Origin: Apopatocola sp963618015
GTDB taxonomy: Bacteria > Bacillota > Clostridia > Oscillospirales > Oscillospiraceae
Length of the DNA: 13,833 nucleotides
Assembly (NCBI GenBank): GCA_963618015.1
Contig: CAVEQS010000055.1
Coordinates: 1-13,833 of the forward strand
Direction: 5' to 3'
Shown here: positions 1 through 8,500 of the stretch, in pieces
How positions within the stretch are numbered: position 1 is the first letter of the stretch
Layout of the letters: each line of letters begins with the position of its first letter
The notes under the pieces: generated by a model
What the model saw: the letters and a program-made list of their open reading frames with translations, nothing else
What the model was told of the DNA's origin: nothing
Databases searched by the model: none
Made by a program: the position numbers and the translations under genes

Positions 1-37
1 GGGTTTTTGAGCTTTTGAGTTGTGAAAAAACGATTGA

Positions 38-448
38 TCAGCGCTTGCTGAACTGCGGTGCGCGACGAGCGGCTTTGAGGCCGTACTTCTTACGCTCTTT
101 CATGCGCGGATCGCGGGTGAGATAACCAGCGGCCTTGAGGGTGCCGCGGTAGTTCTCGTCGACCTTCAGCAGGGCGCGGGCGATGCCATGACGGATCGCG
201 CCGGCCTGGCCGGTCATGCCGCCGCCGGCGACGGTGGCTTCCACGTCAAACTTCTCGGTCGTCTCGGTGGCGGCGAGAGGCTGACGGACGATGAGCTTCA
301 GGGTCTCGAGACCGAAGTACTCGTCCAGCGTGCGGCCGTTGATGGTGATGCTGCCGGTGCCGTTGGGGATGAGGTGGACACGGGCGGTGGAGGATTTCCG
401 ACGGCCGGTGCCGTAAGCGTAGGGACGCTTGCTCTGATAGGTAGCCAT
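38..448 (-). CDS. rpsI: 30S ribosomal protein S9 (uS9)
   Basis: S9 is a structural protein of the small ribosomal subunit head; its C-terminal tail reaches the P-site tRNA. The 136-residue product has the family's usual length and hallmarks: GTGRRKSS at residues 13-20, the GQAGAIRHGIARAL region at 80-93, and a very basic tail (LTRDPRMKERKKYG, residues 110-123) ending in the conserved SKR. The ATG at 448-446 is preceded by an AGGAGG-type ribosome binding site at 464-459, 10 nt upstream. The gene starts only 20 bp after the rplM stop codon, so the two are co-transcribed in the classic L13-S9 order. The gene is complete (TGA at 40-38). No terminator is visible in the 37 bases left before the window edge, so the operon may continue. 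Confidence 0.98.
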   Translation of the reverse strand: MATYQSKRPYAYGTGRRKSSTARVHLIPNGTGSITINGRTLDEYFGLETLKLIVRQPLAATETTEKFDVEATVAGGGMTGQAGAIRHGIARALLKVDENYRGTLKAAGYLTRDPRMKERKKYGLKAARRAPQFSKR

Positions 449-468
449 TCTAAAATTTCCTCCTTTCC

Positions 469-900
469 TTATTCAACCGTCCAGACTTCGGGCTTCTGCG
501 CGGCGTGCTTGTGCTCATTGCCGGCAAAAACCTTCAGACGACGGAGCTGCCATTTCTGGGTGGGGTTCTTCGCCAGCATGCCGCGAACGGCGAGCGTCAT
601 GGCGAGCGTGGGGCGGGTCGCCATCAGGCGATCGTAACGGGTCTCCTTGAGACCGCCGGCGTAACCGGAGTGGGTGCGGTAGTACTTCTGGGTGAGCTTG
701 TTGCCGGTGAGAACAGCGTCCTTCGCGTTGATGATGATGACGAAATCACCACAGTCAACGTGCGGCGTGTAGTCGACCTTGCGCTTGCCGCGCAGCAGGT
801 CGGCGGCGAGAGCGGCGGTCTTGCCCAGGGGCTTGCCGGCCGCATCGAGAACGTACCACTTGCGGACGACGTCCTCTTTTCTGACCATCGTAGTGGACAT
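469..900 (-). CDS. rplM: 50S ribosomal protein L13 (uL13)
   Basis: L13 is an early-assembling large-subunit protein. The 143-residue product carries the expected family blocks: KWYVLDAAGKPLG (residues 14-26), DYTPHVDCGDFVIIINA (43-59), the YYRTHSGYAGGLK segment (73-85), VRGMLAKN (105-112), and the C-terminal LKVFAGNEHKHAAQKPE (122-138). The frame is open further upstream to 957. I chose the ATG at 900-898 because GGAGG lies at 912-908 with a 7-nt spacer, and the resulting length matches the family (about 142-147). An internal ATG 12 nt later is possible but has a worse ribosome binding site distance. It is the first gene of the rplM-rpsI operon, transcribed from the promoter at 1010-982. Confidence 0.98.
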   Translation of the reverse strand: MSTTMVRKEDVVRKWYVLDAAGKPLGKTAALAADLLRGKRKVDYTPHVDCGDFVIIINAKDAVLTGNKLTQKYYRTHSGYAGGLKETRYDRLMATRPTLAMTLAVRGMLAKNPTQKWQLRRLKVFAGNEHKHAAQKPEVWTVE

Positions 901-949
901 TGATGTGCCTCCAATATCATTGTTTTTTCTTGCTTTTTCAAGGCGCGGC

Positions 950-964
950 GGGTACAATATACCC
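950..964 (-). promoter_or_regulatory. Leader hairpin of rplM (candidate L13 leader)
   Basis: The predicted 5' untranslated region of rplM contains a short perfect inverted repeat, GGGTA-TATTG-TACCC, about 10 nt after the predicted transcription start. Autoregulatory L13 leaders are known in Firmicutes (an Rfam family, by recall) and consist of a small hairpin in this position. I see the hairpin directly; assignment to that family is inference. It ends about 38 nt before the GGAGG site, so it does not itself cover the ribosome binding site. Confidence 0.45.
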
Positions 965-981
965 TCAAGACGCGCTCTATT

Positions 982-1010
982 TTTATAGCACAGCGCTCTT
1001 TCGGTGTCAA
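982..1010 (-). promoter_or_regulatory. Vegetative sigma-A promoter of rplM-rpsI
   Basis: Read on the minus strand, a perfect -35 box TTGACA (1010-1005) is followed by a 17-bp spacer (1004-988) and a -10 box TATAAA (987-982). Transcription should start near 975, leaving a leader of about 75 nt before the rplM ATG. Near-consensus boxes with ideal spacing fit a highly expressed ribosomal protein operon. Confidence 0.88.
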
Positions 1011-1047
1011 CCCCCGTTTTCCGAAATTTTTATTTACGGCAATGCAA

Positions 1048-1096
1048 GCTCGCAAATCCTCCGTTTTGCTCGCAAATGCTCCGTTTTTCTCCGTTT
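1048..1096 (+). repeat. 20-bp tandem direct repeat upstream of ttcA
   Basis: Two adjacent 20-bp units (1048-1067 and 1068-1087) beginning GCTCGCAAAT and ending CTCCGTTTT differ at a single base. They are followed by a partial third unit, TCTCCGTTT, at 1088-1096. They lie in the divergent rplM/ttcA intergenic region, 28-76 bp before the ttcA start. No function can be assigned; operator sites or simple slippage are both possible. Confidence 0.75.
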
Positions 1097-1123
1097 CGAT
1101 TTTTAATTTTTGAGGTGCGAAAT

Positions 1124-1888
1124 ATGGATTCTCTCAATGCATTTACCGGCGTTGTGCGCCGGTGTGTGGACGATTACGGCATGATCGTCCCGGGCGACCG
1201 CATCGCCGTGGGCATTTCCGGTGGCAAGGACTCGCTCGTGCTGCTCGCCTCGCTCGCGTATCTGCGGCGGTATTACCCGGCAAAGTTTGAGCTGGAGGGC
1301 ATCACGATCGACACGGGCTTCCCCGGCATGGACTTTTCCGGCGTGGAACGGATGTGCGAGGAGCTCGGCGTGCCGTACACCCGCGTCCCGACCGATATCC
1401 GCGAGATCGTGTTCGATGCGCGGCAGGAGGAGAATCCGTGCTCGCTCTGCTCCAAAATGCGCCGCGGCGCGCTGAACACCACGATGAAGGAGCACGGCTG
1501 CAACAAATTAGCGCTCGGGCATCATTTCGACGACGCCGTGGAGACGTTCATGATGTCGCTTGTGTTCGAAGGGCGGCTCAACTGCTTCAAGCCGGTGACA
1601 TACATGTCCCGCGCGGACGTGACGCAGATCCGCCCGCTGCTGTACATCGGCGAGCAGCGCAGTGCCAATCTCGCCCGCCAGCTCGAGCTGCCGGTCGTGA
1701 AGAGCACCTGCCCGATGGACCACACGTCCAAACGGCAGGAGATCAAGGATCTTCTCACGACGCTCTCGGTGCAGTACCCGGATCTGCGCAGCAAGGTGTT
1801 CGGCGCCATGCAGCGCCTGCCGCTCGACGGCTGGGGCCCCACGCCGCACGAGCGCATCAAAACGCGCGAGCGGAAAAAAGAGGAATAA
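1124..1888 (+). CDS. ttcA: TtcA-family PP-loop tRNA 2-thiolation protein
   Basis: This is a PP-loop ATPase of the TtcA/TtuA group. Such enzymes adenylate a tRNA pyrimidine and replace its oxygen with sulfur, using a [4Fe-4S] cluster; TtcA makes 2-thiocytidine at tRNA position 32. The 254-residue product shows the ATP-binding SGGKDS loop at residues 32-37, the cluster-binding pair C106-x-x-C109 in PCSLCSKMRRGAL, a further conserved cysteine C196 in KSTCPMD, and GHHFDDAVET at 132-141, followed by IRPLLYI. The open frame extends to 1004, but I chose the ATG at 1124, which has GAGGTG at 1112-1117 and starts just before the first family-like residues. It is transcribed divergently from rplM and ends at its own terminator, so it appears monocistronic. 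The exact tRNA target (C32 or another base) cannot be read from sequence. Confidence 0.88.
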   Translation: MDSLNAFTGVVRRCVDDYGMIVPGDRIAVGISGGKDSLVLLASLAYLRRYYPAKFELEGITIDTGFPGMDFSGVERMCEELGVPYTRVPTDIREIVFDARQEENPCSLCSKMRRGALNTTMKEHGCNKLALGHHFDDAVETFMMSLVFEGRLNCFKPVTYMSRADVTQIRPLLYIGEQRSANLARQLELPVVKSTCPMDHTSKRQEIKDLLTTLSVQYPDLRSKVFGAMQRLPLDGWGPTPHERIKTRERKKEE

Positions 1889-1926
1889 CCGCGCGGCGCA
1901 TATAATATAATAGTATAGGGAAGTAT

Positions 1927-1957
1927 GCCCCTCTCGGAAACGAGAGGGGCGTTTCGT
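1927..1957 (+). terminator. Intrinsic terminator after ttcA
   Basis: A perfect 10-bp GC-rich stem (GCCCCTCTCG, 1927-1936, with CGAGAGGGGC, 1941-1950) closes a GAAA tetraloop and is followed by the short T-rich tail GTTTCGTT. It lies 38 bp after the ttcA stop. The T-tract is interrupted, so efficiency may be moderate. Confidence 0.8.
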
Positions 1958-1962
1958 TGAAA

Positions 1963-2014
1963 AGCCTCCCTCTGACGAGGAAGGTGGATCGCCGAAGGCG
2001 AGACGGAAGGAGTA
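1963..2014 (+). repeat. Palindromic intergenic repeat, copy A
   Basis: Copy A starts GCCTCCCTCTGACGAGG, followed by GAAGGTGG, a small TCGCC-GAA-GGCGA hairpin (1989-1999), and an end with GGAAGGAGT. It has the same plan as copies C and D (first CCTCCC/GGGAGG arm, second small hairpin, closing GGAGGGA-type box) but carries a mismatch in the first arm. Its 3' end meets that of copy B head-on. Confidence 0.7.
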
Positions 2015-2060
2015 ACTCCCTAAGCCTCGCAGGCTCGGCAGCTCCCTCGGCGAGGGAGCC
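2015..2060 (-). repeat. Palindromic intergenic repeat, copy B (reverse)
   Basis: Read on the minus strand this is another copy of the element: GGCTCCCTC-GCC-GAGGGAGC (2060-2041), then AGCCT-GCG-AGGCT (2035-2023), then AGGGAGT. It converges on copy A, and the two ends form GGAGT-A-ACTCC at 2009-2019. Confidence 0.65.
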
Positions 2061-2075
2061 AACGCGCATCCCCAA

Positions 2076-2130
2076 AGCCTCCCTTGTGTAAAGGGAGGTG
2101 GATTTTGCCGCAGGCAAAAGCCGGAGGGAT
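2076..2130 (+). repeat. Palindromic intergenic repeat, copy C
   Basis: There are two perfect hairpins in series: CCTCCCTT-GTGTA-AAGGGAGG (2078-2098) and TTTTGCC-GCA-GGCAAAA (2103-2119), followed by GCCGGAGGGA. The closing GGAGGGA could pair with the opening TCCCTCC-type arm as an alternative long-range fold. It shares 37 of 39 bases with copy D over the GGGAGG-to-GGAGGGA core. Confidence 0.85.
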
Positions 2131-2151
2131 TGTCGTTTCTCCCGTCTCCCT

Positions 2152-2207
2152 TGCCTCCCTCTGACGAGGGAGGTGGGTTTTGCCGCAGGCAAAAGCCGGA
2201 GGGAGAG
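2152..2207 (+). repeat. Palindromic intergenic repeat, copy D
   Basis: Copy D has the CCTCCCTC-TGAC-GAGGGAGG first hairpin, then the same TTTTGCC-GCA-GGCAAAA hairpin as copy C (2179-2195), then CCGGAGGGAGAG. The first loop (CTGACGA type) matches copy A while the second hairpin matches copy C. The family is therefore mosaic. Confidence 0.85.
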
Positions 2208-2229
2208 AAACATTCTGCGCGGAAAACGT

Positions 2230-2288
2230 TGGTTTTCTCTCCCCCAGTCAGCCTGACGGCTGCCAGCCCCCTCGTCAGATGGGGCCAA
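2230..2288 (-). repeat. Palindromic intergenic repeat, copy E (reverse, diverged)
   Basis: On the minus strand this copy reads GGCCCCATCTGACGAGGGGGCT, then AGCC-GTCA-GGCT (2261-2250), then a closing GGGGGAGAG. The layout, including the CTGACGA loop, matches copies A and D, but the second hairpin stem is a different sequence with compensating changes on both arms. Confidence 0.65.
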
Positions 2289-2373
2289 TAAAAGCGGTAA
2301 GCAATCACTACCCGTACACATTTTCGCCAATCGTTAAAGCATGGTTACAAATAATAAAAATTACGTAAACCTG

Positions 2374-2402
2374 TGGAAAAATTCCCCGGGATGGTGTAGA
2401 AT
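2374..2402 (+). promoter_or_regulatory. Possible promoter of the giant surface protein gene
   Basis: TAGAAT (2397-2402) resembles a -10 box and has TGGAAA (2374-2379), a 4/6 match to the -35 consensus, 17 bp upstream. A transcript from here would have a leader of about 120 nt. I see no convincing riboswitch or operator in that leader. Weak support; other A/T-rich hexamers nearby could serve. Confidence 0.35.
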
Positions 2403-2530
2403 GATAAAACCATAGTTGGATAACCACGCCAATGTAAAGAAAAACTCTGTTCCAGCACAGCAAAAACCCGTATACCGTCTCCCGAAGTCGTCCGACAACA
2501 AGGGAGAAGCAAGTTAAACAGGAGGACCGT

Positions 2531-5500
2531 ATGAAAAAGAGGAATCTGATCGCCCTGCTGATGGCAGTATGCATGATGCTTTCCCTGCTCCCGGTGAATG
2601 CACTCGCCGTTGGAAACGACGATACTGCACCGGCAGCGGAAACGCTTCTTTCTGAAAAGGAGAACGAGCCCGCCCCGACCGAAGCGCCCGCCAAGAGCGA
2701 GCCGACGGCCAAGGACGAGCCCGCCAAGGACGAGCCCGCCAAGGGCGAAGACTCCGCCAAGGGCGAAGACTCCGCCAAGGGCGAAGACTCCGCCGAGGGT
2801 GAAGACCCCGCCAAGGGCGAAGACTCCGCCAAGGGCGAAGACTCCGCCAAGAGCGAAGACTCCGCCAAGAGCGAAGACTCCGCCAAGGGCGAAGACTCCG
2901 CCAAGGGCGAAGACTCCGCCGAGGGCGAAGATCCCGCCGACGGGGAATCCGGAATCGCTCTCATGGCGATCCGTCCCGACACGGACAAGTACCGCACCTA
3001 CGAGTTCTATGTAGATAACAATAAGGTTGCCGAGCAGATCGTCAAAAACGGCGAGGCACTGCTCAGCCCTGCCGCGCCCGAAAAGGACGGCTATCATTTT
3101 ACCGGCTGGGTCGATGAAAACGGCAGAGCCGTGACATTCGGCGCGGTGGACGGAATCACCGCGACGGAGACTGTCAAGGTCTACGCAAAGTTTGCGGAAG
3201 TGCTGTACGTATTCTTTGCCGATGAGAACGGCCGTATTGTCCGCACTATAGAAAGTGTAAGCGGCGGCAAGGTCGATACCGGCGACGTGTCCTACGCTCT
3301 TGAGAAACCGACACAGGCCATTACCGGCTGGTATTTTGACACCGCCCGCACGGAACGCGCGGATACCGTCACGCTGAAAGACAAGGACGTCACCGTGTAC
3401 GCCAAGGTCGAGGAAGGCCACTGGATCACCTTCAATTCCAATGGCGGTACCTATGTCGCACCGGCGTTCTACAATGCGAACACAGTTACGGCTCGGCCAA
3501 ACGTGACGATGACGAAGGCCGGCTACACGTTCAACGGCTGGTATAACGGCAGCACGCCGTTCAGCTTCGGCTTCCAGCTGACGGACAATGTCACGCTCAC
3601 CGCGAATTGGACTCCCGATACAAAGACGGCGTATACCGTCATCCACTGGCAGGAGAATGCCAACGATGATGGTTACTCCTACGTAACGTCTGAAACCAAG
3701 ACCGGCACCACCGACGGAACAACAAACGCTGCGGCCAAGAGCTACACCGGCTTCACCGCTCAGACGATCAAACAAGAAACCATCAAAGGTGACGGCTCTA
3801 CCGTCGTCAACGTATACTACAAACGCAATGTATATGACGTAAAGTTCTACAGCTATTCTGGCCGAAACAGCAATTCCAAGGAGTACACTTCCCTGCGCAT
3901 TACGGCCAAATACGGTGCCTCCATCAGCGACAAATGGCCCACCTATAACAACAGTAACACGTGGTCTGTATCGGACGGAGGCAACACGTATCAGGTTAAT
4001 ATCGATACTATGCCGCTGAACGGCGCCACATTCTATGGCCCGAAAACGGCCAGCGGCTCCGAAACGGCCTATTACTATGTCGAAGTTTTGCCCGACGAAA
4101 GTGGAACGACGTATAACGGTGTGACCTATAAGCTCCACCATAAGGACACTTCTCCCGGCACCGGTTACACAGTTTCCGATGAAGATAAGTATCCTATAAC
4201 CGGATTCACGTATAAAGAGTTTTCCGCAAATAGTTATGGTTGGGGATCTTACAACTACAACAACGCCAAATTCTACTATACCCGCAACAGCTACAATGTG
4301 GTGTACATAAACAACGGCAGCGAGTATGCCACTAAGAGCTTCAAGTATCAGGCGGACATCTCCTCCGCTGCAGACCAGACCACGCCTCCGGCACCCATAG
4401 CTGGTTATGAATTTCAGGGGTGGTACGATGACCCCGCGGGTCAGCAGAAGCACAACTTTGCAGGTGAAACCATGCCGGCAAAGAACATCACTGTCTATGC
4501 CATATGGAAAGCACCCGTGTTTACAGGCGAAGCCTTTCTTGACGTAGACGGAAACGAGAGCGGCAAAACAATTACGGTTCCCCGCGGCGGAAAAATCAGC
4601 CGCAGCGACCTTGCTTCGCTGGAAACCGATCTGACATACCCGGATGACAGCGGCAACTGGGTATTTGCCGGCTGGACGACCGACCCCAAGACCAACACCC
4701 CGTTCAACTTCGAAACCGAGATTTACGAGAATATCAAGCTCTATCCGTATTTCTACAATACGAGCATGTGCACCGTGACCTATAAAAACGGCACGGAGGA
4801 AAAGACGGACGGCAAGACGTATGCTGTCAGTGCAGAGGCCAGTGCGCTGGGCATCGGTGATCTCAACTTCACTGCACCCGCCGCGGACAAGGTGTTCCTC
4901 GGCTGGTCGAAAACCGAGAACGGTACGACGGTCGATTATCAGGCCAACGACAAGATCTCGATCACCGGTGATATTACGCTCTATGCCGTTTGGGGTGATA
5001 AGGAACAGAGCGTTTCCCTGACCTATAAGCCGAACGGCGGCCTCGGGGATGACCGTACCGAGAACAGCATCATGAACAACGGCAAGGTGACGCTCGCGGG
5101 TGCGATTTTCTCCCGCCCCGGCTATACGCTCACCGGCTGGAACACCGCCGATGACGGCAGCGGCACGTCGTTCGATCTCGAAGGCATGGCCCGCGTGGAC
5201 AAGGAGGCACCCAACATTCTCTACGCCGTGTGGGAAGCCAACACGAATACCAAATACATCGTCGAGTTCTATTATCAGTTGGACGACGGCAAAACGTATC
5301 CCGAGACGCCCAACGCCACGGACAAGACCCGCACCGGCACGACCGACACCACCGTCTCCGTCACCGCCGGGGATAAGGCGGATAAGGAGAACGGCAAGTA
5401 TGTCTATGATGGATCCGCGGCCAACGTCGAATCGGCGACGCTCGCCGGCGACGGCTCCACGGTGCTGAAGCTGTACTTCAAGCTCAACACCGTCTACTAT

Positions 5501-8500
5501 CACGTCTTCCACTACCTCAAGGGAACGACCGTATCGGTCGCGGCCACCCAGTTCGGCGTAGGAACGATCGGCAAGACAGCATCGGCGAAGCCGGTAACGA
5601 GCGGATTCCTCCCCGGCTTTGAAAATGCCAAGTTCGACAGCTATGATCCTGCCAGCAACAGCATCGTTCTCGTTCCCGACCCGAACAGCGAGCAGATCAA
5701 CACGATCATCGTTTATTACACCGTCCCCCTGACGCTCAAAGCGATGGACGCGAGCAAGACCTACGACGGCGATCCGCTCACGCAGCCGAAGTTTACCGTC
5801 ACCGGCCTTGTCAACGACGATACGGCAGAGAACTTCTCCCTCAAGATGACGGCGGAGAGCACCATCACCGACGCCGGCAGCCAGCCCAACGTCATTGACA
5901 AGGGCACCGTGGCGTACAACAACGGCAGCCTGCCCGAGTACTACACCGTAGCGTATGAACCCGGCAAGCTGACGATCAACGCGGTCACCGCCAAGGTCAC
6001 CGTTACGGTCAAAGAGAACTCCGACACTGTCACCTATGACGGCGAGGAACACACCGTCTACGGCTACGAGTCCATGACGGCGGACAACACGCTCTACGAT
6101 GTCAAGACGAGCGTCACCGAAACGCCGACCGAAGCTTGGACGGCGAAGGGCACCACCGTTGGTACATACGATGTCGGCATCGCCGCGGGTGACTTCAAGA
6201 ACACCAACCCGAACTTCACGAACGTTGAGTTCGTGATCGAGGACGGTAAGCTGACGATCACCCCGGTCACCGATAAGGTCATCGTTACGATCAAAGAGAA
6301 CTCCGATACCGTCACCTATAACGGTCAGGAGCACACAGTCACGGGCTACGAGTCCATGACGGCGAATAACGATCTCTACGATGTCAAGACGAGCGTCACC
6401 GAGACGAGCACCGACGCCTGGACGGCGAAGGGCACCTATGTCGGCACGTACAATATCGGCATCGAGCCCGGCGACTTCGAGAACACCAACCCGAACTTTA
6501 CGAACGTTGAATTCGTGATCGAGCACGGCGCTCTGGTCATCACCCCGGCGAGCCAGGCGGTCGTAAAGATCCAGGGCAACACCGGCACCAAGGTGTATAA
6601 CGGCACGGTGCAGACCGTCACGGGCTACGAGATCACGAGCAACCCGGCCAACGCCACCGTAACGCTCGTCGGCCAGGCGAGCGTCTCCGGCACGGATGTC
6701 GGCAAGTACGACATGAACCTGAAGGCGGAAGACTTTACGGCCACCTCTCCGAACTATGCGTCGATCCTCATCGAAGTGGACGACGGCTATCTGGAAATCA
6801 CGCCGGTCACCGAGAAGGTCACCGTCACTGTCAAAGAGAACTCCGGCACCGCCACCTACGACGGCACCGAGCACTCCGTGAAGGGCTACGCCTCCATGAC
6901 GGCAAATAACGATCTCTACGATGTGACAAAGAGTGTCAAGGAGACCGAGACCGCCGCCTGGACGGCGAAGGGCATCGATGTGGGCACGTACCCGGTCGGC
7001 ATCGAGGCGGGCGACTTTGAGAACATCAATAAGAATTTCACGAACGTTGAGTTCGTGATCGTGGACGGCGAGCTCAAGATCGACCCGGTCACCGGGAAGG
7101 TCACCGTCACCGTCACCGAGAACGGCGATACCGTCACCTATGACGGCGAGGAACACACCGTGAAGGGCTACGCGTCCATGACGGCGAATAACGATCTCTA
7201 CGACGTGGCCACCAGTGTCAAGGCGACCGAGACGGCGGACTGGACGGCGAAGGGCACCTATGTGGGCGAATACCCGGTCGGCATCAAAGCAGGCGACTTC
7301 AAGAACATTAACCCGAACTTCACGAACGTCGAATTCGTGATCGTGGACGGCGCGCTCACGATCAATCCGGTCACCGATGAGGTCACCGTCACGATCGTCG
7401 AGAACTCCGGCAGCGCGACCTACGACGGTACCGAGCACTCCATCAAGGGCTACAAGTCCAAGACGGTGGACAATAACCTCTACGACGTGACCACCAGCGT
7501 CAAGGAGACCGAGACGGCGGACTGGACGGCGAAGGGCACCTATGTGGGCGAATACCCGGTCGGCATCAAAGCAGGCGACTTCAAGAACATTAACCCGAAC
7601 TTCACGAACGTCGAATTCGTGATCGTGGACGGCGCGCTCACGATCAATCCGGTCACCGATGAGGTCACCGTCACGATCGTCGAGAACTCCGGCAGCGCGA
7701 CCTACGACGGTACCGAGCACTCCATCAAGGGCTACAAGTCCAAGACGGTGGACAATAACCTCTACGACGTGACCACCAGCGTCAAGGAGACCGAGACGGC
7801 GGACTGGACGGCGAAGGGCACCTATGTGGGCGAATACCCGGTCGGCATCAAAGCGGGCGACTTTGAAAACACCAACCCGAATTTCACGAATGTCGAGTTC
7901 GTGATCGTGGACGGCGCGCTGACCATCACGGCGTCCGCCGAGGAAGTCATCGTCACCATCGCCGGCGGCACCGCGACGGCCACCTATGACGGCGAAAAGC
8001 ACAGCGTCGACGGCTATGAGATCGAGGGCATTTCGAACAGCCTGTATAAGGCGGAAGATTTCCGCCTTGTGAAAGCCGGTTCGGATCACGCGGAAGGCAC
8101 TGACGCGGACGAGTACCCCATGGGTCTCACGTCCGGAAGCTTCGAGAATATCAACAAAAACTTCAATAATGTCAGGTTCGTTGTGACCGACGGCAAGCTC
8201 ACCATTGACCGGCGCACCGTGACCCTGACGTCCGAAACGGCGGAAAAGGAATACGACGGCACGCCGCTCACCCGCCCGAACGTCACCGGCGGGGACGGCT
8301 TCGTCACCGGCGAAGCGACCGACATCAAGGCCACCGGCAGCGTGACCTACGTGGATGAGGGCGAGGTCACCAACACCATCACCTTCACCCCCGGCACGAG
8401 CTTCAAGGAGAGCAACTACACCATCATCAAGAACGAGGGCAAGCTCTCCATCACCGCGCGCAAGAGCGATCCCATCACCATCACCACGCCGACCAAAGAG

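Noticed and set aside
1004..1123. A 40-residue N-terminal extension of the ttcA product
   Set aside because: The extension is encoded by the tandem-repeat region, has no family-like sequence, and the ATG at 1124 has a suitable GAGGTG site.
1899..1916. A TATAAT-like stretch just before the ttcA terminator as a promoter
   Set aside because: There is no matching -35 box, and a strong hairpin terminator follows immediately with no gene behind it for over 600 bases.
2531..2610. Lipoprotein signal with C14 as the lipidated cysteine
   Set aside because: The residues before C14 (MAV) do not fit a lipobox and the hydrophobic core continues beyond it. The VNALA site at residue 26 suits ordinary signal peptidase better.
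5984..7933. CRISPR array or non-coding satellite suggested by the regular repeats
   Set aside because: The 282-bp units are fully in frame, encode a recognisable protein module, and are far longer than CRISPR repeats, with no unique spacers.
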